In this document: positions 17,301 to 26,239 of the stretch, one piece after another
Layout of the letters: each line of letters starts with the position of its first letter
Numbering within the stretch: position 1 is the stretch's first letter
Assembly (NCBI GenBank): GCA_009760855.2
Contig: WPIO01000023.1
Span: 2,761,001 to 2,825,000, forward strand
DNA length: 64,000 nucleotides
Source: Cristatella mucedo
Taxonomy: Eukaryota; Bryozoa; Phylactolaemata; Cristatellidae
Reading direction: 5' to 3'
Translations under genes and position numbers: made by a program
Notes under the pieces: generated by a model
Told to the model about the DNA's origin: nothing
Database searches by the model: none
Seen by the model: only the letters and a program-made list of their open reading frames with translations

Positions 17301-17597
17301 GCGCTCGGAAACGTTCCGCCGCGAGCCGAGGTCAAAACCATGTCGTTACGACCTGACGTCGGAGTGCTCAATCAGCGTCTGAACGTCCTCTCGGCCTCCC
17401 CACCCTCTCCCGACGCAGAGCGCAGGGACGTCGGGCCAGCTCCTTCCTCTTATAAATGGAACGAGTAATATATTCAACCAAAATTCGAAAAATCCGGCCA
17501 AATCCGGCCAAGTTTTGGCCGGAGCCGGAGCCGGATTTGTAAATTGGCCGGAATTCGGCCGGAGCCGGAGCCGGAGCCGAATTCCGGTACAGCCCTA
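14389..17597 (-). mobile_element. hAT superfamily DNA transposon, both ends present
   Basis: A 3209-bp element. The left end begins 'tagggctgtaccgga' and the right end carries its exact reverse complement, a 15-bp terminal inverted repeat. An 8-bp duplication flanks it, the size made by hAT transposases. Both subterminal regions (14415-14485 and 17485-17580) hold clustered copies of GGCCGGAGCCGGA-like strings, probable transposase binding sites. The only gene is a frameshifted minus-strand transposase, so this copy is likely immobile by itself but could be mobilised by an active relative. Confidence 0.93.
14816..16740 (-). pseudogene. hAT transposase (ZBED-like), two frameshifts
   Basis: Reads in three frames: 16740-15757, 15815-15135 and 15250-14816. 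The first starts MTDKMKNSPVWEYF and has a BED zinc finger (Cys26, Cys29, His52, His57). The RNase H-like core follows, with Asp in FTTDTWTADN and in VVLRDNAAN, and a C-H pair in GCFAHTMQLC. The second frame has the STRWNSTFYML helix and the MIDPRFK motif. The third ends with the hATC dimerisation block including SERLFSVAGEVLSDHRSSL. Total length would be about 650-690 residues, normal for the ZBED/hAT group. Frame changes near 15800 and 15150-15190 break it; sequencing error is an alternative explanation. Confidence 0.92.
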
Positions 17598-17605
17598 GTT
17601 TATTA
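17598..17605. repeat. hAT target-site duplication, right
   Basis: Exact repeat of gtttatta found at 14381-14388. Confidence 0.9.
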
Positions 17606-17890
17606 CGACGCACGTAGCCGAAAGGCGCAAGGCTCCCTTCGGCCCCGTCTCCCACTCGACTCCCCTCTCCTAGACTGCTGCGGTCCCCTGGTCGACCCCG
17701 ATGATTCATCGAGGACCACAACTGTGCACAGGCCGACCCTGATGGTGAATCCACCATCTGTACACCAGCGGGTTACCGGCCTGTGTCCACGCCACATCAC
17801 AGGCGGACCACAGCTGTGCACCGGCCCCTCTCGGTGATGCTTTTAACAGCTGTTCACCAGTGGCTTATCAGAGGAGCCTGCATACTATAA
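17606..17890. other. GC-rich gap with a partial internal repeat
   Basis: No gene recognised. Two similar strings, 'gaccacaactgtgcacaggc' near 17713 and 'gaccacagctgtgcaccggc' near 17806, suggest a decayed tandem duplication. Confidence 0.35.
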
Positions 17891-18138
17891 ATTAATACAT
17901 AAATACATACATATGAACTACAATGAGTATAATATCGATCCGTAAACTGATGAAGAAATCTACCAATCTTTGATTAAAACAGCAACAATTTATAAAAAAA
18001 ATGTATGAAGCTAATAATTTTTCTATAGAAATTTTAACTTGTAAAAGTATAAATTTATATAGAAGGTGATGTCTGATCTAAGAAAAAATATATTAACCAA
18101 AGATATGAAAACATTATACAATATAATATTAAAGTTAG

Positions 18139-18466
18139 ATCATGCCAAACAAATCTAACAAAGATAAGATATACTCTGAACCTTATAAACATAGTCATAG
18201 CTTTAGGAGCAACAATTTCTATCATATATATTCAATATGTTCCTATTATGTCTCATATAGTTTCAACTTTTTCTGGAGTATCTGCAATGATGGTAGCAGT
18301 TGTTGTGTTCAAACCGAAATTGAAAAAACGTAAAAGATCAACTCTAAAGTCAAATTCAAAGTTTATTTCGACGGTGACACGTGCATAATCTGATGAAGTA
18401 ATAACTAAAGAAGATATTGAAGATATTATTAAGGAAGGTTCACCGCAAGTAACAACTCCTGTTTAA
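18139..18466 (+). pseudogene. Small membrane protein ORF of the viral element, broken
   Basis: One plus-strand frame reads a hydrophobic protein with two likely membrane segments (around 18185-18235 and 18255-18315). A basic stretch FKPKLKKRKRS follows, then an in-frame stop at 18386-18388, then an acidic tail ending at 18466. The hydrophobic-then-basic layout fits a small virion or lysis-type membrane protein, but no family was recognised. No convincing start codon remains. Confidence 0.4.
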
Positions 18467-18489
18467 TTACTTGTAGTTCTTCCCTAACA

Positions 18490-19440
18490 AAAATTTGTTG
18501 TTTAACATAATTGACCCAAAAACACACCGGTTGGTTTTTCATTACCATTATTCTAACAATAATATGCTTAGTTAAACTCCATATGGGATCTGTAGTTCTT
18601 CTTCTTTTTCATTTTCATCTTCACCTTGTTCTAGTAAATATCTAACAGTTGTTCCAAGTTCTAATAACTCATCTATTTCCTACTTTTCTATGGTACTCTG
18701 GTTTCATTAGTTCAACTCTTTCTTTCTTACAGCTGTAGCTGCTTCTTCTCCTGTTGAGCTTGTAATGTTACTGCTAAGATAATCTATAATCTTAGGTAGA
18801 TTCTTAATCAATTCATTGTTTCTAACATAATATATATAATTCACTTGTATAGCGCCCCAAGAGAACTTAATCTCTATTCAGGAGCTTCACATATGCCTCC
18901 GGGCTCGAGCCCATGACCTCAGCCAGACCATGGTCGGGGGCGAGCACCTTACCATAATCTATTTCACTAATAGTTTATAATTCTTTCTCATACTGAGCAA
19001 TGAAAGCTCTTTCTGCTGTTGTTCGATTCCTTCTTTCAGCTAACGTGACACTTTTCTTGCTAGTCGCTTCCATAACGCATGTTCCATGTCTTTTAATTTC
19101 TTTCGTGAAATCTGACGTAAACTCTGATCCAGGATCTACTGTTATCTTCTTTGGCCTTTCTAAAGGACCTTTTAAGTAAATGTCAATTATTGCTTGTGTT
19201 ACTTCTTTTGATGACTTGGTTTTAAGTGGTCACGAGTCTGTATATCTACTAGCAACATCAATGACACTTAAAGCATAGTTGTATCCAGAATCAGTTGGTA
19301 TATATAGGATATCTACTTAATGACTTTTATTAGGTTCTACTGAGTCAAAGAAACCCTTTGGAATTTCTTTTGGCGTTGGTTTGAGTACTTGACTTATATC
19401 TGAATTGAATCAGAATCAAACTTTCCTTCTTTTTTCTTTC
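18490..19440 (-). pseudogene. Polinton-type DDE integrase (rve), broken
   Basis: The minus strand near 19320-18970 encodes a retroviral-type integrase core: LSVIDVASRYTDS, then KTKSSKEVTQAIIDIYLKGP, then a VDPGSEF block with a catalytic Asp, and AERRNRT with the final acidic residue. The C-terminal SH3-like part ends with TDPIWSL and KNQPVCFW near 18560-18520. Such integrases insert Polinton genomes into host chromosomes. Stop codons lie near 19317 and 19230, the frame shifts in the C-terminal third, and a SINE interrupts it at 18835-18966. The N-terminal zinc-binding domain was not seen. Confidence 0.82.
18835..18966 (-). mobile_element. SINE type 2, with LINE A-like 3' tail, inside integrase
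   Basis: In minus orientation it has a tRNA-like head (A box 'ggtaaggtgctcg', B-box-like 'gggctcgagcccg'). A short tail follows, reading 'gaatagagattaagttctct' and then 'ggggcgctatacaagtg'. That tail matches the LINE A 3' hairpin and end, as expected for a SINE that borrows the LINE machinery. Integrase coding sequence continues on both sides. Confidence 0.7.
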
Positions 19441-19503
19441 TTTAAGAGTTAAAAATGACATTCTATAGAAATAGAAATATTTTGTAAGATTTGTTGTAAG
19501 ACT

Positions 19504-20012
19504 ATGACAGAACTTGAATATCTGGAGTCGGGATATCCTGTTTGTAAAAACATTATACGAAGACCAAAGTTAAAATATGAAATCAGATGTGACATCTGCG
19601 ATGTAGATAGCACTGAAATAGAGTTTGATTCTGGAATCATACGAAATAACAAAATAATAATATGCACTGATTGTCAATATACTACAAACAAATATTCAAA
19701 GGATAAACTCAGTAAGCTATATTGTCTTGCAAGAAAAGAAAGTTCACCATTGACAGACACCGAAATACTAGAATATGCAAAAGATTTAAAGATAAAAAAC
19801 TTCGTGGAGTATTTGTTATAGATGAATTAGGTAAGCCAAAAGAAAATGAATCACTTATTTGTGACACAATTAAATCTGACCTAGCAACTTATGATTGTGT
19901 GGGACTTAAGAAGTCAGAGGATAAATGTTTTTACTTTTTTGGAGCTCCACCATTTGGAGCTCCACCATTACCAGAAGGAATTGATTACCTCGGTGTTATA
20001 CCAAGTTTCTAA
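19504..20012 (+). pseudogene. Zinc-ribbon ORF of the viral element, one frameshift
   Basis: Two overlapping plus-strand frames (19504-19821 and 19722-20012) appear to be one gene shifted near 19790. The first part has two Cys-x2-Cys knuckles, RCDICD and ICTDCQ, about 25 residues apart, a zinc-ribbon arrangement. The second ends with a repeated Gly-Ala-Pro-Pro unit (15-bp direct repeat near 19940-19969). It is transcribed away from the integrase. I do not recognise the family; a role in DNA binding or late transcription is only a guess. Confidence 0.5.
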
Positions 20013-20145
20013 ACTTTTACAAGAATACAACTAAACAGACTGCGGATTGAGATGTCTAATTTCCTTGAAACTAATAGATACTACTGATTTTGGAACAACA
20101 ATGGAATTACTCCTGTAATTAATTTTTTTAATTATACGCAAAATT

Positions 20146-20649
20146 GTGTGCTACATAGAAATGGAAACCCAAGAAAAGAAATGTGTTGTCCTCGAATATG
20201 CTAAAGTTTGTATTGCTAAGGGAAAACTGTCTCACATTCACGTTGTAGAAAGATTGACTAGAGACTCAAAACCATATCTAAATGCATGGATTGATATCAC
20301 CCAAGATATGATTCCGTTCCTACAAAGTATAGTTAATCGTGCTAGTGAGCAAATCTATTTTCATAGGTATGATCTGTCACAAAGATATACTATTGCAGCT
20401 AGATTTGATTTCGGTAATAAACCAAGTCTTTTCTTTGATCAAAAGAACAAGCAAAAGACATTTACGAGTACACGTGAAATCATTCAGAAACCAGGAAACG
20501 ACTTTGGTACCACAGATGTTCTTGATAGAAGCTATGTTACTAAAGACCATTATAACTCAGAGCCAAGACTAAATATAAGAATCAAACTAAATCAAGTTAA
20601 AGTTTATAATGATCAAAAACGATCAGATTTCGTACCTGCAGATTATTAA
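20146..20649 (+). CDS. Hypothetical protein of the viral element, intact 167-aa ORF
   Basis: An uninterrupted ORF starting MCYIEMETQEKKCVV (a second possible start, METQEKK, lies five codons in). It has no signal peptide or membrane segment. It is rich in Lys, Asp and aromatic residues, with a predicted mix of strands and helices, and ends KRSDFVPADY. It is the longest undamaged ORF in a region where nearly all genes are broken. No family is recognised. It could be a capsid-associated or DNA-binding protein, but nothing in the sequence decides this. Confidence 0.5.
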   Translation: MCYIEMETQEKKCVVLEYAKVCIAKGKLSHIHVVERLTRDSKPYLNAWIDITQDMIPFLQSIVNRASEQIYFHRYDLSQRYTIAARFDFGNKPSLFFDQKNKQKTFTSTREIIQKPGNDFGTTDVLDRSYVTKDHYNSEPRLNIRIKLNQVKVYNDQKRSDFVPADY

Positions 20650-20773
20650 AAAAGTAAGTAAAAAACAATGTTTACAAACAAAAGCATTAGTTGGATTAGC
20701 TTAGGTATAAATTTCTTCTACCTTTTTTCGTTTTATGCCCAGCATTTTTTTTTAATATTTCTAGCATAATTTG

Positions 20774-21400
20774 TTATCTATTTAGACTTGCAGGATTTGA
20801 TACTTTATCCTTTAGGAAATTAATAGCAAATGAATCATTTAGAGCGCCTCCTATACCTAACCCTAATTTTGCTTTTGCAGCCATAATTGCAGCAACAGTT
20901 TTTGCATCTTCTCTAACATACCCAGGTTGCCTTGGATCTAGAGCAATACGAGCTGCTGACTCAGCAAGCACTAAGACATAAATTCACGGTCCTGGATTAG
21001 TGCTCATTGATCTATATCGTTGACACCTTGATAACATTGTTCCATTCTTTCACTTGAATTGTGTTCCTCGTCCAATATATGAATAACACGATGTATTATT
21101 AAAAGATGCGTCTGGAACAAACTCTCGTTTTACTCCTGACGGTAATCTGAGATGGAATTCTCTACCGCCGCATAATTTTTTTATAAAGTTAAAAATACAA
21201 GATCCAAGTTTTCTATTAGCCTGTTGTTGTTTAGCACTGTATCTGCATTCCCATGCCGGAATTTTCTCACTTTTTAATTCTAGTTGGTTGAGTTTTTGTT
21301 ACTAGAGTCGTACTTGTCCCAGTTAAGTCTTCGTGTTTGAATCTAATTGAAATAGGTTCTTTTGATTTAGCAATTAGATTTCTATGGTAGTCCAACAGTG
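20774..21400 (-). pseudogene. Unassigned minus-strand ORF of the viral element, broken
   Basis: The open part, 20971-20774, reads LAESAARIALDPRQPGYVR and then an Ala/Gly-rich stretch KAKLGLGIGGALND. Related reading frames continue upstream to about 21400 with several stops and shifts. Ala/Gly-rich segments of this kind occur in minor virion proteins, but I cannot assign it. Confidence 0.35.
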
Positions 21401-21479
21401 TAATTTTGGTTTCATGATACTCCATTCTATAATAATCAATCTTTCATTTATGGCTCAAAAAACTATTATATACAAAAAA

Positions 21480-21966
21480 ATGACAGATGCTTTCAGAGAT
21501 CGCGTCCTTGAACTTCTACACTATGAGCCAGATACAAGTAAATTCTTTTGGAAATTTTCTAGAGGAGGAGGAACAGATTTGGCCCAGAGGCAGGAATAAC
21601 TCATAAAAATGGTTACCGAGAAATAAAGATATATGGAAAAATGTATCAATCACACAGACTTGCTTGGCTAGTAATGACAGGAGATAATCCTATTAAATAA
21701 ATTGATCATATTGATAATGATAAAAAAATAAAAAATTTAATAATTTAAATGAGGAAACTAGTTCAGAGAATAACAGAAACAAAGGAAGAAAAATGATCAA
21801 CACTTCTGGCTTTATTGGAGTTAACTGGAATTATAGAGCTAATAAATGGCATGCGTGTTTTGCTATACATTTTGGATATAGTTAATGCTTCTTTGACAAT
21901 ATTGAAGAAGCACTAGTAGTAAGAGACATGGCAGCTATTCGATTACACTTGCATTCACAAGACTAA
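21480..21966 (+). pseudogene. HNH homing endonuclease with AP2-like domain, broken
   Basis: Starts MTDAFRDRVLELLHYEPDTS, the usual opening of phage HNH endonucleases (a 'Y-x-P-x-T-G' like segment). After a frameshift near 21590 it reads NGYREIKIYGKMYQSHRLAW, then IDHIDND, giving the H..DH..N order of the HNH nuclease core. A Ser-Glu-Asn-Asn-Arg-Asn stretch and an AP2/ERF-like DNA-binding module follow: NTSGFIGVNWNYRANKWHAC, then FDNIEEALVVRDMAA. Stops occur at the codon before IDHI and after FGYS. Such enzymes are selfish genes that cut DNA to spread their own gene, common in phages and large DNA viruses. Confidence 0.83.
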
Positions 21967-22134
21967 ATTTTAACTATTGTTTGACAGAAGATAATAGACT
22001 AGTTCACTTCACAGACTTTTATTTTTTTACATCGTCGTTTCAATTCCTCTCTTAGTTTTAACATTCAGTTGTGAATTTTTTTTCATGTTTTACCTCGGGA
22101 ATAAAGATTAGCTAGAGGAGTTGCTTACTCAGCC

Positions 22135-22443
22135 TCATAACCATAAGTCTTTTTTTCCACCAATCCTAGATCGTTTAACCTTTTTTATGTCAGGTTTTAG
22201 TTTATCAGAATAGTCCGCTCCAGAATTCTCAACCAATTCTTTTAATTTCTTTAAGGAGTCTAATCTTTTATTCATTTCTGAGCTTCGCACTTTTTCTGAT
22301 ATGTCTATATCTATCCCCTGGTCTAGTAATTCTATCATCTTTTTTATAACAACAATTGCGTTGTTAAGTATAGAGCTCTGTAAGCTTAAAGCATTCATTC
22401 GTTTTTCATGTGCATTCATTGGCGGGGCTCTAGCTGTAAACAT
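22135..22443 (-). CDS. Small charged protein of the viral element
   Basis: A 102-codon open frame rich in Lys, Glu and Leu. It has a likely helical middle (MNKRLDSLKKLKELVE) and a basic tail, KVKRSRIGGKK, that resembles a nuclear targeting or DNA-binding patch. It overlaps the upstream hydrophobic ORF by about 28 bp on the same strand, suggesting co-transcription or an older fusion. No family recognised. Confidence 0.4.
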   Translation of the reverse strand: MFTARAPPMNAHEKRMNALSLQSSILNNAIVVIKKMIELLDQGIDIDISEKVRSSEMNKRLDSLKKLKELVENSGADYSDKLKPDIKKVKRSRIGGKKDLWL

Positions 22444-22655
22444 TGTAAGTCAACTTTTTTCTTTATAAATCCTGCTACAGTCACAGCAATGGAAACAGCA
22501 AGACTCACAGTGCCAACTACGCTTGTTATACTTGCTACAATAGCCGGCAACGCTGGAAGAAAGCCACCAGATCGTACTTGAAGAAAAAATGTTGACCTAG
22601 ACTTAGGATCTAGTTGATATGCATCCCAATTTACTTCTGCTTCAAATGTTTCCAT
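22416..22655 (-). CDS. Hydrophobic virion-peptide-like protein of the viral element
   Basis: A 79-codon ORF. After a charged N-terminus the motif RSGGFLPALP opens a long hydrophobic stretch (about residues 30-63) ending in FIKKK. A Gly-Gly-Phe-Leu-Pro start followed by a hydrophobic run resembles the small membrane-active core peptides of adenoviruses and adinto-like viruses, by family memory only. The C-terminus after FIKKK looks frame-damaged. A virion role is inference. Confidence 0.45.
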   Translation of the reverse strand: METFEAEVNWDAYQLDPKSRSTFFLQVRSGGFLPALPAIVASITSVVGTVSLAVSIAVTVAGFIKKKVDLQCLQLEPRQ

Positions 22656-23220
22656 TAGAAATTTACTTGGATTCAGATACTAATCAGAATTAGATTTGTC
22701 TGCTTCTAGTAGTATCTCATTTATATAATAAACAATCTCCAAAGGTGCAACCATTTTGGAAAGGCCTGCTTTCTTCTCTTCTATGGTCTTCCATGAAACA
22801 TTACAATACTTTCCAGACGCAACATCATCAACAATTCCTGTTATTCCTAATAGAAATCCTTTAATTGTGTTTTACAGTTCCAATAGCTTTTAATGATTTA
22901 AAAACCTTTGGAAAAATTGTAGCAATTTTATGTGATGCTCTTTAACTAAGTTTCATTGCAATTTTTCGAGCAATTTTGATTGCTGCTTTAGACCCAAGTT
23001 CTGTTGCTGTTGTTGTACTAGATAAAATTTCCTTTGTAGTATAAATGCCAGATTGTATACCTTTCTCAACAGATCCACCATGTTTTATTAAAACTTTTTC
23101 AAATTTACAAAAAGCTTGTTTGTTTTACTTCTTTGCCGTTTATCTCCACTGTCTTTCCTTGTATTAGTTATAAGAACCGAGCCTTTACCATTTTTTTATC
23201 TATATGATATAGTGGGCATT
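22656..23220 (-). pseudogene. Degenerate minus-strand coding remains of the viral element
   Basis: Minus-strand frames read peptide-like strings such as LGSKAAIKIARKIAMK near 23000-22950, and SVEKGIQSGIYTTKE a little upstream. They are broken by stops and shifts and lead towards the hydrophobic ORF at 22655. This may be the front of a minor capsid gene. Not assigned. Confidence 0.3.
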
Positions 23221-23279
23221 ATTCCAAAAACCAATGGTAAATTATTTATAGATCTTGACTATAATTATATAATATAGTA

Positions 23280-24075
23280 ACTAACTTATGCTATTCAATC
23301 AATGATTCTGATGGAATAACACTAGATTATCCTTTAGGTTCTGACTTTTGAAATAACGTACCGAATAATGTTCCAGGAGATAGCTTTAGTTTCTGATTGT
23401 TCTAGTTGATTGCGAAAGAATCGTGGAATATTTAAATCACAACCTAATAGTGCTAATGCTACTGGCATCTCTGGAGATTCTGCTGGTGGAAGTTCTTACC
23501 AGAGTAATTATCCATGCATAGACTATGGTTTACTTAAGAATAAGACACAGTTTTCACTAGTATCTCAAACACTACTCTTGACATAGGACTAAATAATATT
23601 ACTTCTTTGAAAGACTCAAGCACGGGATTAGTAAGTAAAAGTAAACAAACAGTAGATAGTTGTAAACAGCAGTGTTACTTTAGATACATAAGGCTAACAC
23701 GTTTTCCAGCTATACTTACTTTAAGTAGCCTAGGTCTTACTATTCAATTTAACGGAACAGGAACAGTAAGTTCGGTTTCACAACAAACTCCTGCAGAAAT
23801 TTCTGTAATAGATCTAATGGGAAATATTATCAGATTGGCCACACCTTTTCCAACATTTGTTCCTGTCGTTGTAAACAATTTCGGTATATATTGAGTATTC
23901 TACGGTAGAGTAATGAAAAGGTGTTTTTGCCGACTTGACAAGAGATAATACTTTTGGTATTTCTGGCACTTTAATTCTAGAAATGGAACTCGATGGCTCA
24001 TGGGATTGTATGATTGATAACTTTGAAGTATATAGTTCTGTTTCATACGTAGAATTTCTCGTAAGCATAGTATAG
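23280..24075. other. Degenerate coding remains between capsid-like and fibre-like genes
   Basis: The plus strand has a fibre-type repeat, TLDIGLNNITSLKDSSTG, at about 23570-23625, continuing in the open frame 23607-23894. The minus strand has another open frame (24068-23814) and, near 23500-23350, the fragment MPVALALLGCDLNIPRFFRN. I cannot decide which strand was coding across the middle. Confidence 0.35.
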
Positions 24076-24078
24076 AAA

Positions 24079-25512
24079 ATGTCACTAGGTTATCGAAGAA
24101 AAGGATCTCAAGTAAAGAATTATATTCGAAGGAGAGATGATATACATTCTAGTTCACTGAATATGAATCAGAATCTAATAAAGAATCTTGGAGATCATGT
24201 TGATCCAGGAGACGCAGTAAACCGAAAGTAGATCGATGCAATTTTTGTTACTAAACTTTCTATAGGAACTACAGCACATGGAAATATTAATATGAATAAT
24301 CATTGTTTGATATATCTTGCTAATCCTGTTAATCCAAGCGATACCGATACTAAAGATTATGCTGACACTAAGTTATCAAAATAATGTAGAGAAATAAATG
24401 GAATTGTAACTGTAAATGGTTTGATTGGTGTTAGTGTGCCTCCATACTCTAATGAAGAGCTTCCAAATAAGGGCTATTTATATAGTAACTTTGTTAAATT
24501 AAGCGGCGATGCTATGGATGGCAATTTAAATATGAGAGGTAATGCAAATTTTATTACAAGAGACCCTGCTGATCCTAATGATGGTGTTAATCTTGGTTAT
24601 CTAAATAAAGTATCAGATGGAAATATAATGACTGTCACATTTCTTGTAACAGAAATACAGAAATATATATAACAGAAATACAAAATACACAGAAATACAG
24701 AAATGCAAATACAGAAACAGAAATACAGAAATACAAAAATACAAGAAATACAAAAATACACACACTACAGAAATACAAAAAAGATAAGCAATAAATTATG
24801 GATTACTAATTTAGGGGATGTTGTAATTCCTAGAGGAGTACTTGTAGTTGGAGCAACATATGTTACTCACAGTGTTGGGACAAAAGTACTTATGCCGCCG
24901 GTGACAAAAGACCTGGATTACAGGGTACAATCTGGTGTTAATAAATTAGATGCAAATAAAAAACTAATACTTAGTAAATTTTTTATAGCAGGATCGGATT
25001 TATTTGACAGACGAATAAGTGTGTTTATATAAAAATAAGATAAATGTTAACATGAAAGTACTTAGATATGAAAGGATCGCTGGATCTTGGTTTGAATAAA
25101 ATAACAAACCTTGAAAACACTGTAGATAAATTAAAATCAGTTAATACAACTTTTTCTGATAATAATTATCTTAGGATGATTCGGGTGAAGTAACAAGAGG
25201 AGATTTATCAGCCAACTCTAAAAAATATGTTAGGTTATTAGGGCCGATTAATGAAAGTGACATAGCTACTAAAAATAATATCTCAATGTAAACAGTTGAA
25301 CAAGAAATCAAGAGACAATTACCAATGTGTTGAAAGAGAATGCTCCTACAGAAGGTTTCTATTCAATAGATAATGCTTTTAAGAAATTTTTAAGAAAGAC
25401 TCGCTCATTCATTTATGTTAGAAATAAAATACCTTTATCAATTTATGGAAACCTAAGTGTTCCAAGAGCTCTTAATGTAGGAAAAATGGCGATAATTCTT
25501 TATCTAGGTTAA
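24079..25512 (+). pseudogene. Tail-fibre/spike-like repeat gene of the viral element, broken
   Basis: Plus-strand sequence from an ATG at 24079 encodes repeated units of the bacteriophage tail-fibre type: an N-x-N-M/L-x-x-N-x-I-x-N-L core, then a D-P-x-x-x-x-D-A/G-V-N segment. Examples visible are LNMNQNLIKNLGD (24160s), INMNNHCLIYLANP (24290s), LNMRGNANF..RDPADPNDGV (24520-24590) and LDLGLNKITNLEN (25080s). Such modules form trimeric shafts of receptor-binding fibres. In-frame stops lie at 24230 and 24382, a minisatellite interrupts it at 24650-24786, and frames shift after 25030. The open segment 25327-25512 may be its C-terminal part. Confidence 0.65.
24650..24786 (+). repeat. Minisatellite of 'acagaaata' type units inside fibre-like gene
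   Basis: Some fifteen imperfect copies of a 9-11 bp unit, aatacagaa / aatacaaaa. It introduces a stop at the left edge but keeps the same reading frame on both sides (fibre frame before, open frame 24703-25032 after), so the expansion arose within the coding region. Confidence 0.85.
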
Positions 25513-25910
25513 TTGATGTAGAAATAAATAAACCAATAGTGTTAATATAAAAGATAATAAAGAAGTGATAGTTAGAAACTGCTATCATGAATTTTATTCT
25601 CATGGATCTATTACTTCAAATTTACTATCTATTAAATTATCTTATAATTCTGGGATAGAAAATAATAACATGTTGATATTAGATGTTTCTATAAATAACT
25701 GTATTACTTACGGTGATCCTTGATTTAAAAAAAAATATTAAATCCAATGTTAGTTATTTAGTTTATTTTCAACCACGTCAATTTATAACTCAAAGCTACC
25801 TTGATGTCAAAGAAATTGGAATACTAACAGGAGTTGTATTTTCACAATTAAATTCAGTGAATTACTACTAAACTTTCCAGTCTAAACTCTCCTGTAGAAA
25901 TTCTGTTGGT
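25513..25910. other. AT-rich remains, no gene assigned
   Basis: Short plus-strand frames continue from the fibre-like gene (for example around 25560-25720) but are broken. Nothing else is recognised. Confidence 0.3.
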
Positions 25911-26186
25911 TCATTTAAACCAGAAAACTGCCCTGAGTCTAATGCCTTTGTTATTCGTTCGGTGGTTTAAATCTTTAATGTAAGCCTCTGACTTTAAATT
26001 TTTTATAGTATCTATTTTTAAGTCTTTGAGAAACTCGGAGAAAACAGAACCATCGTGAACTTTTGCAAAGATGCATGAAATCTCTGGATTATATTGATGG
26101 ATTCTTAGAGCTTTGTATTCTAGAACAGGTCTTAAAGACTCTAGTAGCGAACTACTGATGTCTTCAATACGACCTATTGGAAACAA
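25911..26186 (-). CDS. Hypothetical protein of the viral element
   Basis: A 91-codon ORF starting MFPIGRIEDISSSLLESLRP. The body is soluble, with no membrane segment or recognised motif. The last 15 residues look out of frame with what precedes, so it is probably truncated. Function unknown. Confidence 0.35.
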   Translation of the reverse strand: MFPIGRIEDISSSLLESLRPVLEYKALRIHQYNPEISCIFAKVHDGSVFSEFLKDLKIDTIKNLKSEAYIKDLNHRTNNKGIRLRAVFWFK

Positions 26187-26239
26187 GCAAATCTTAAAAT
26201 TTGAGTATTGTTGACCTTGAACCTCACTAAGTTTATCAG

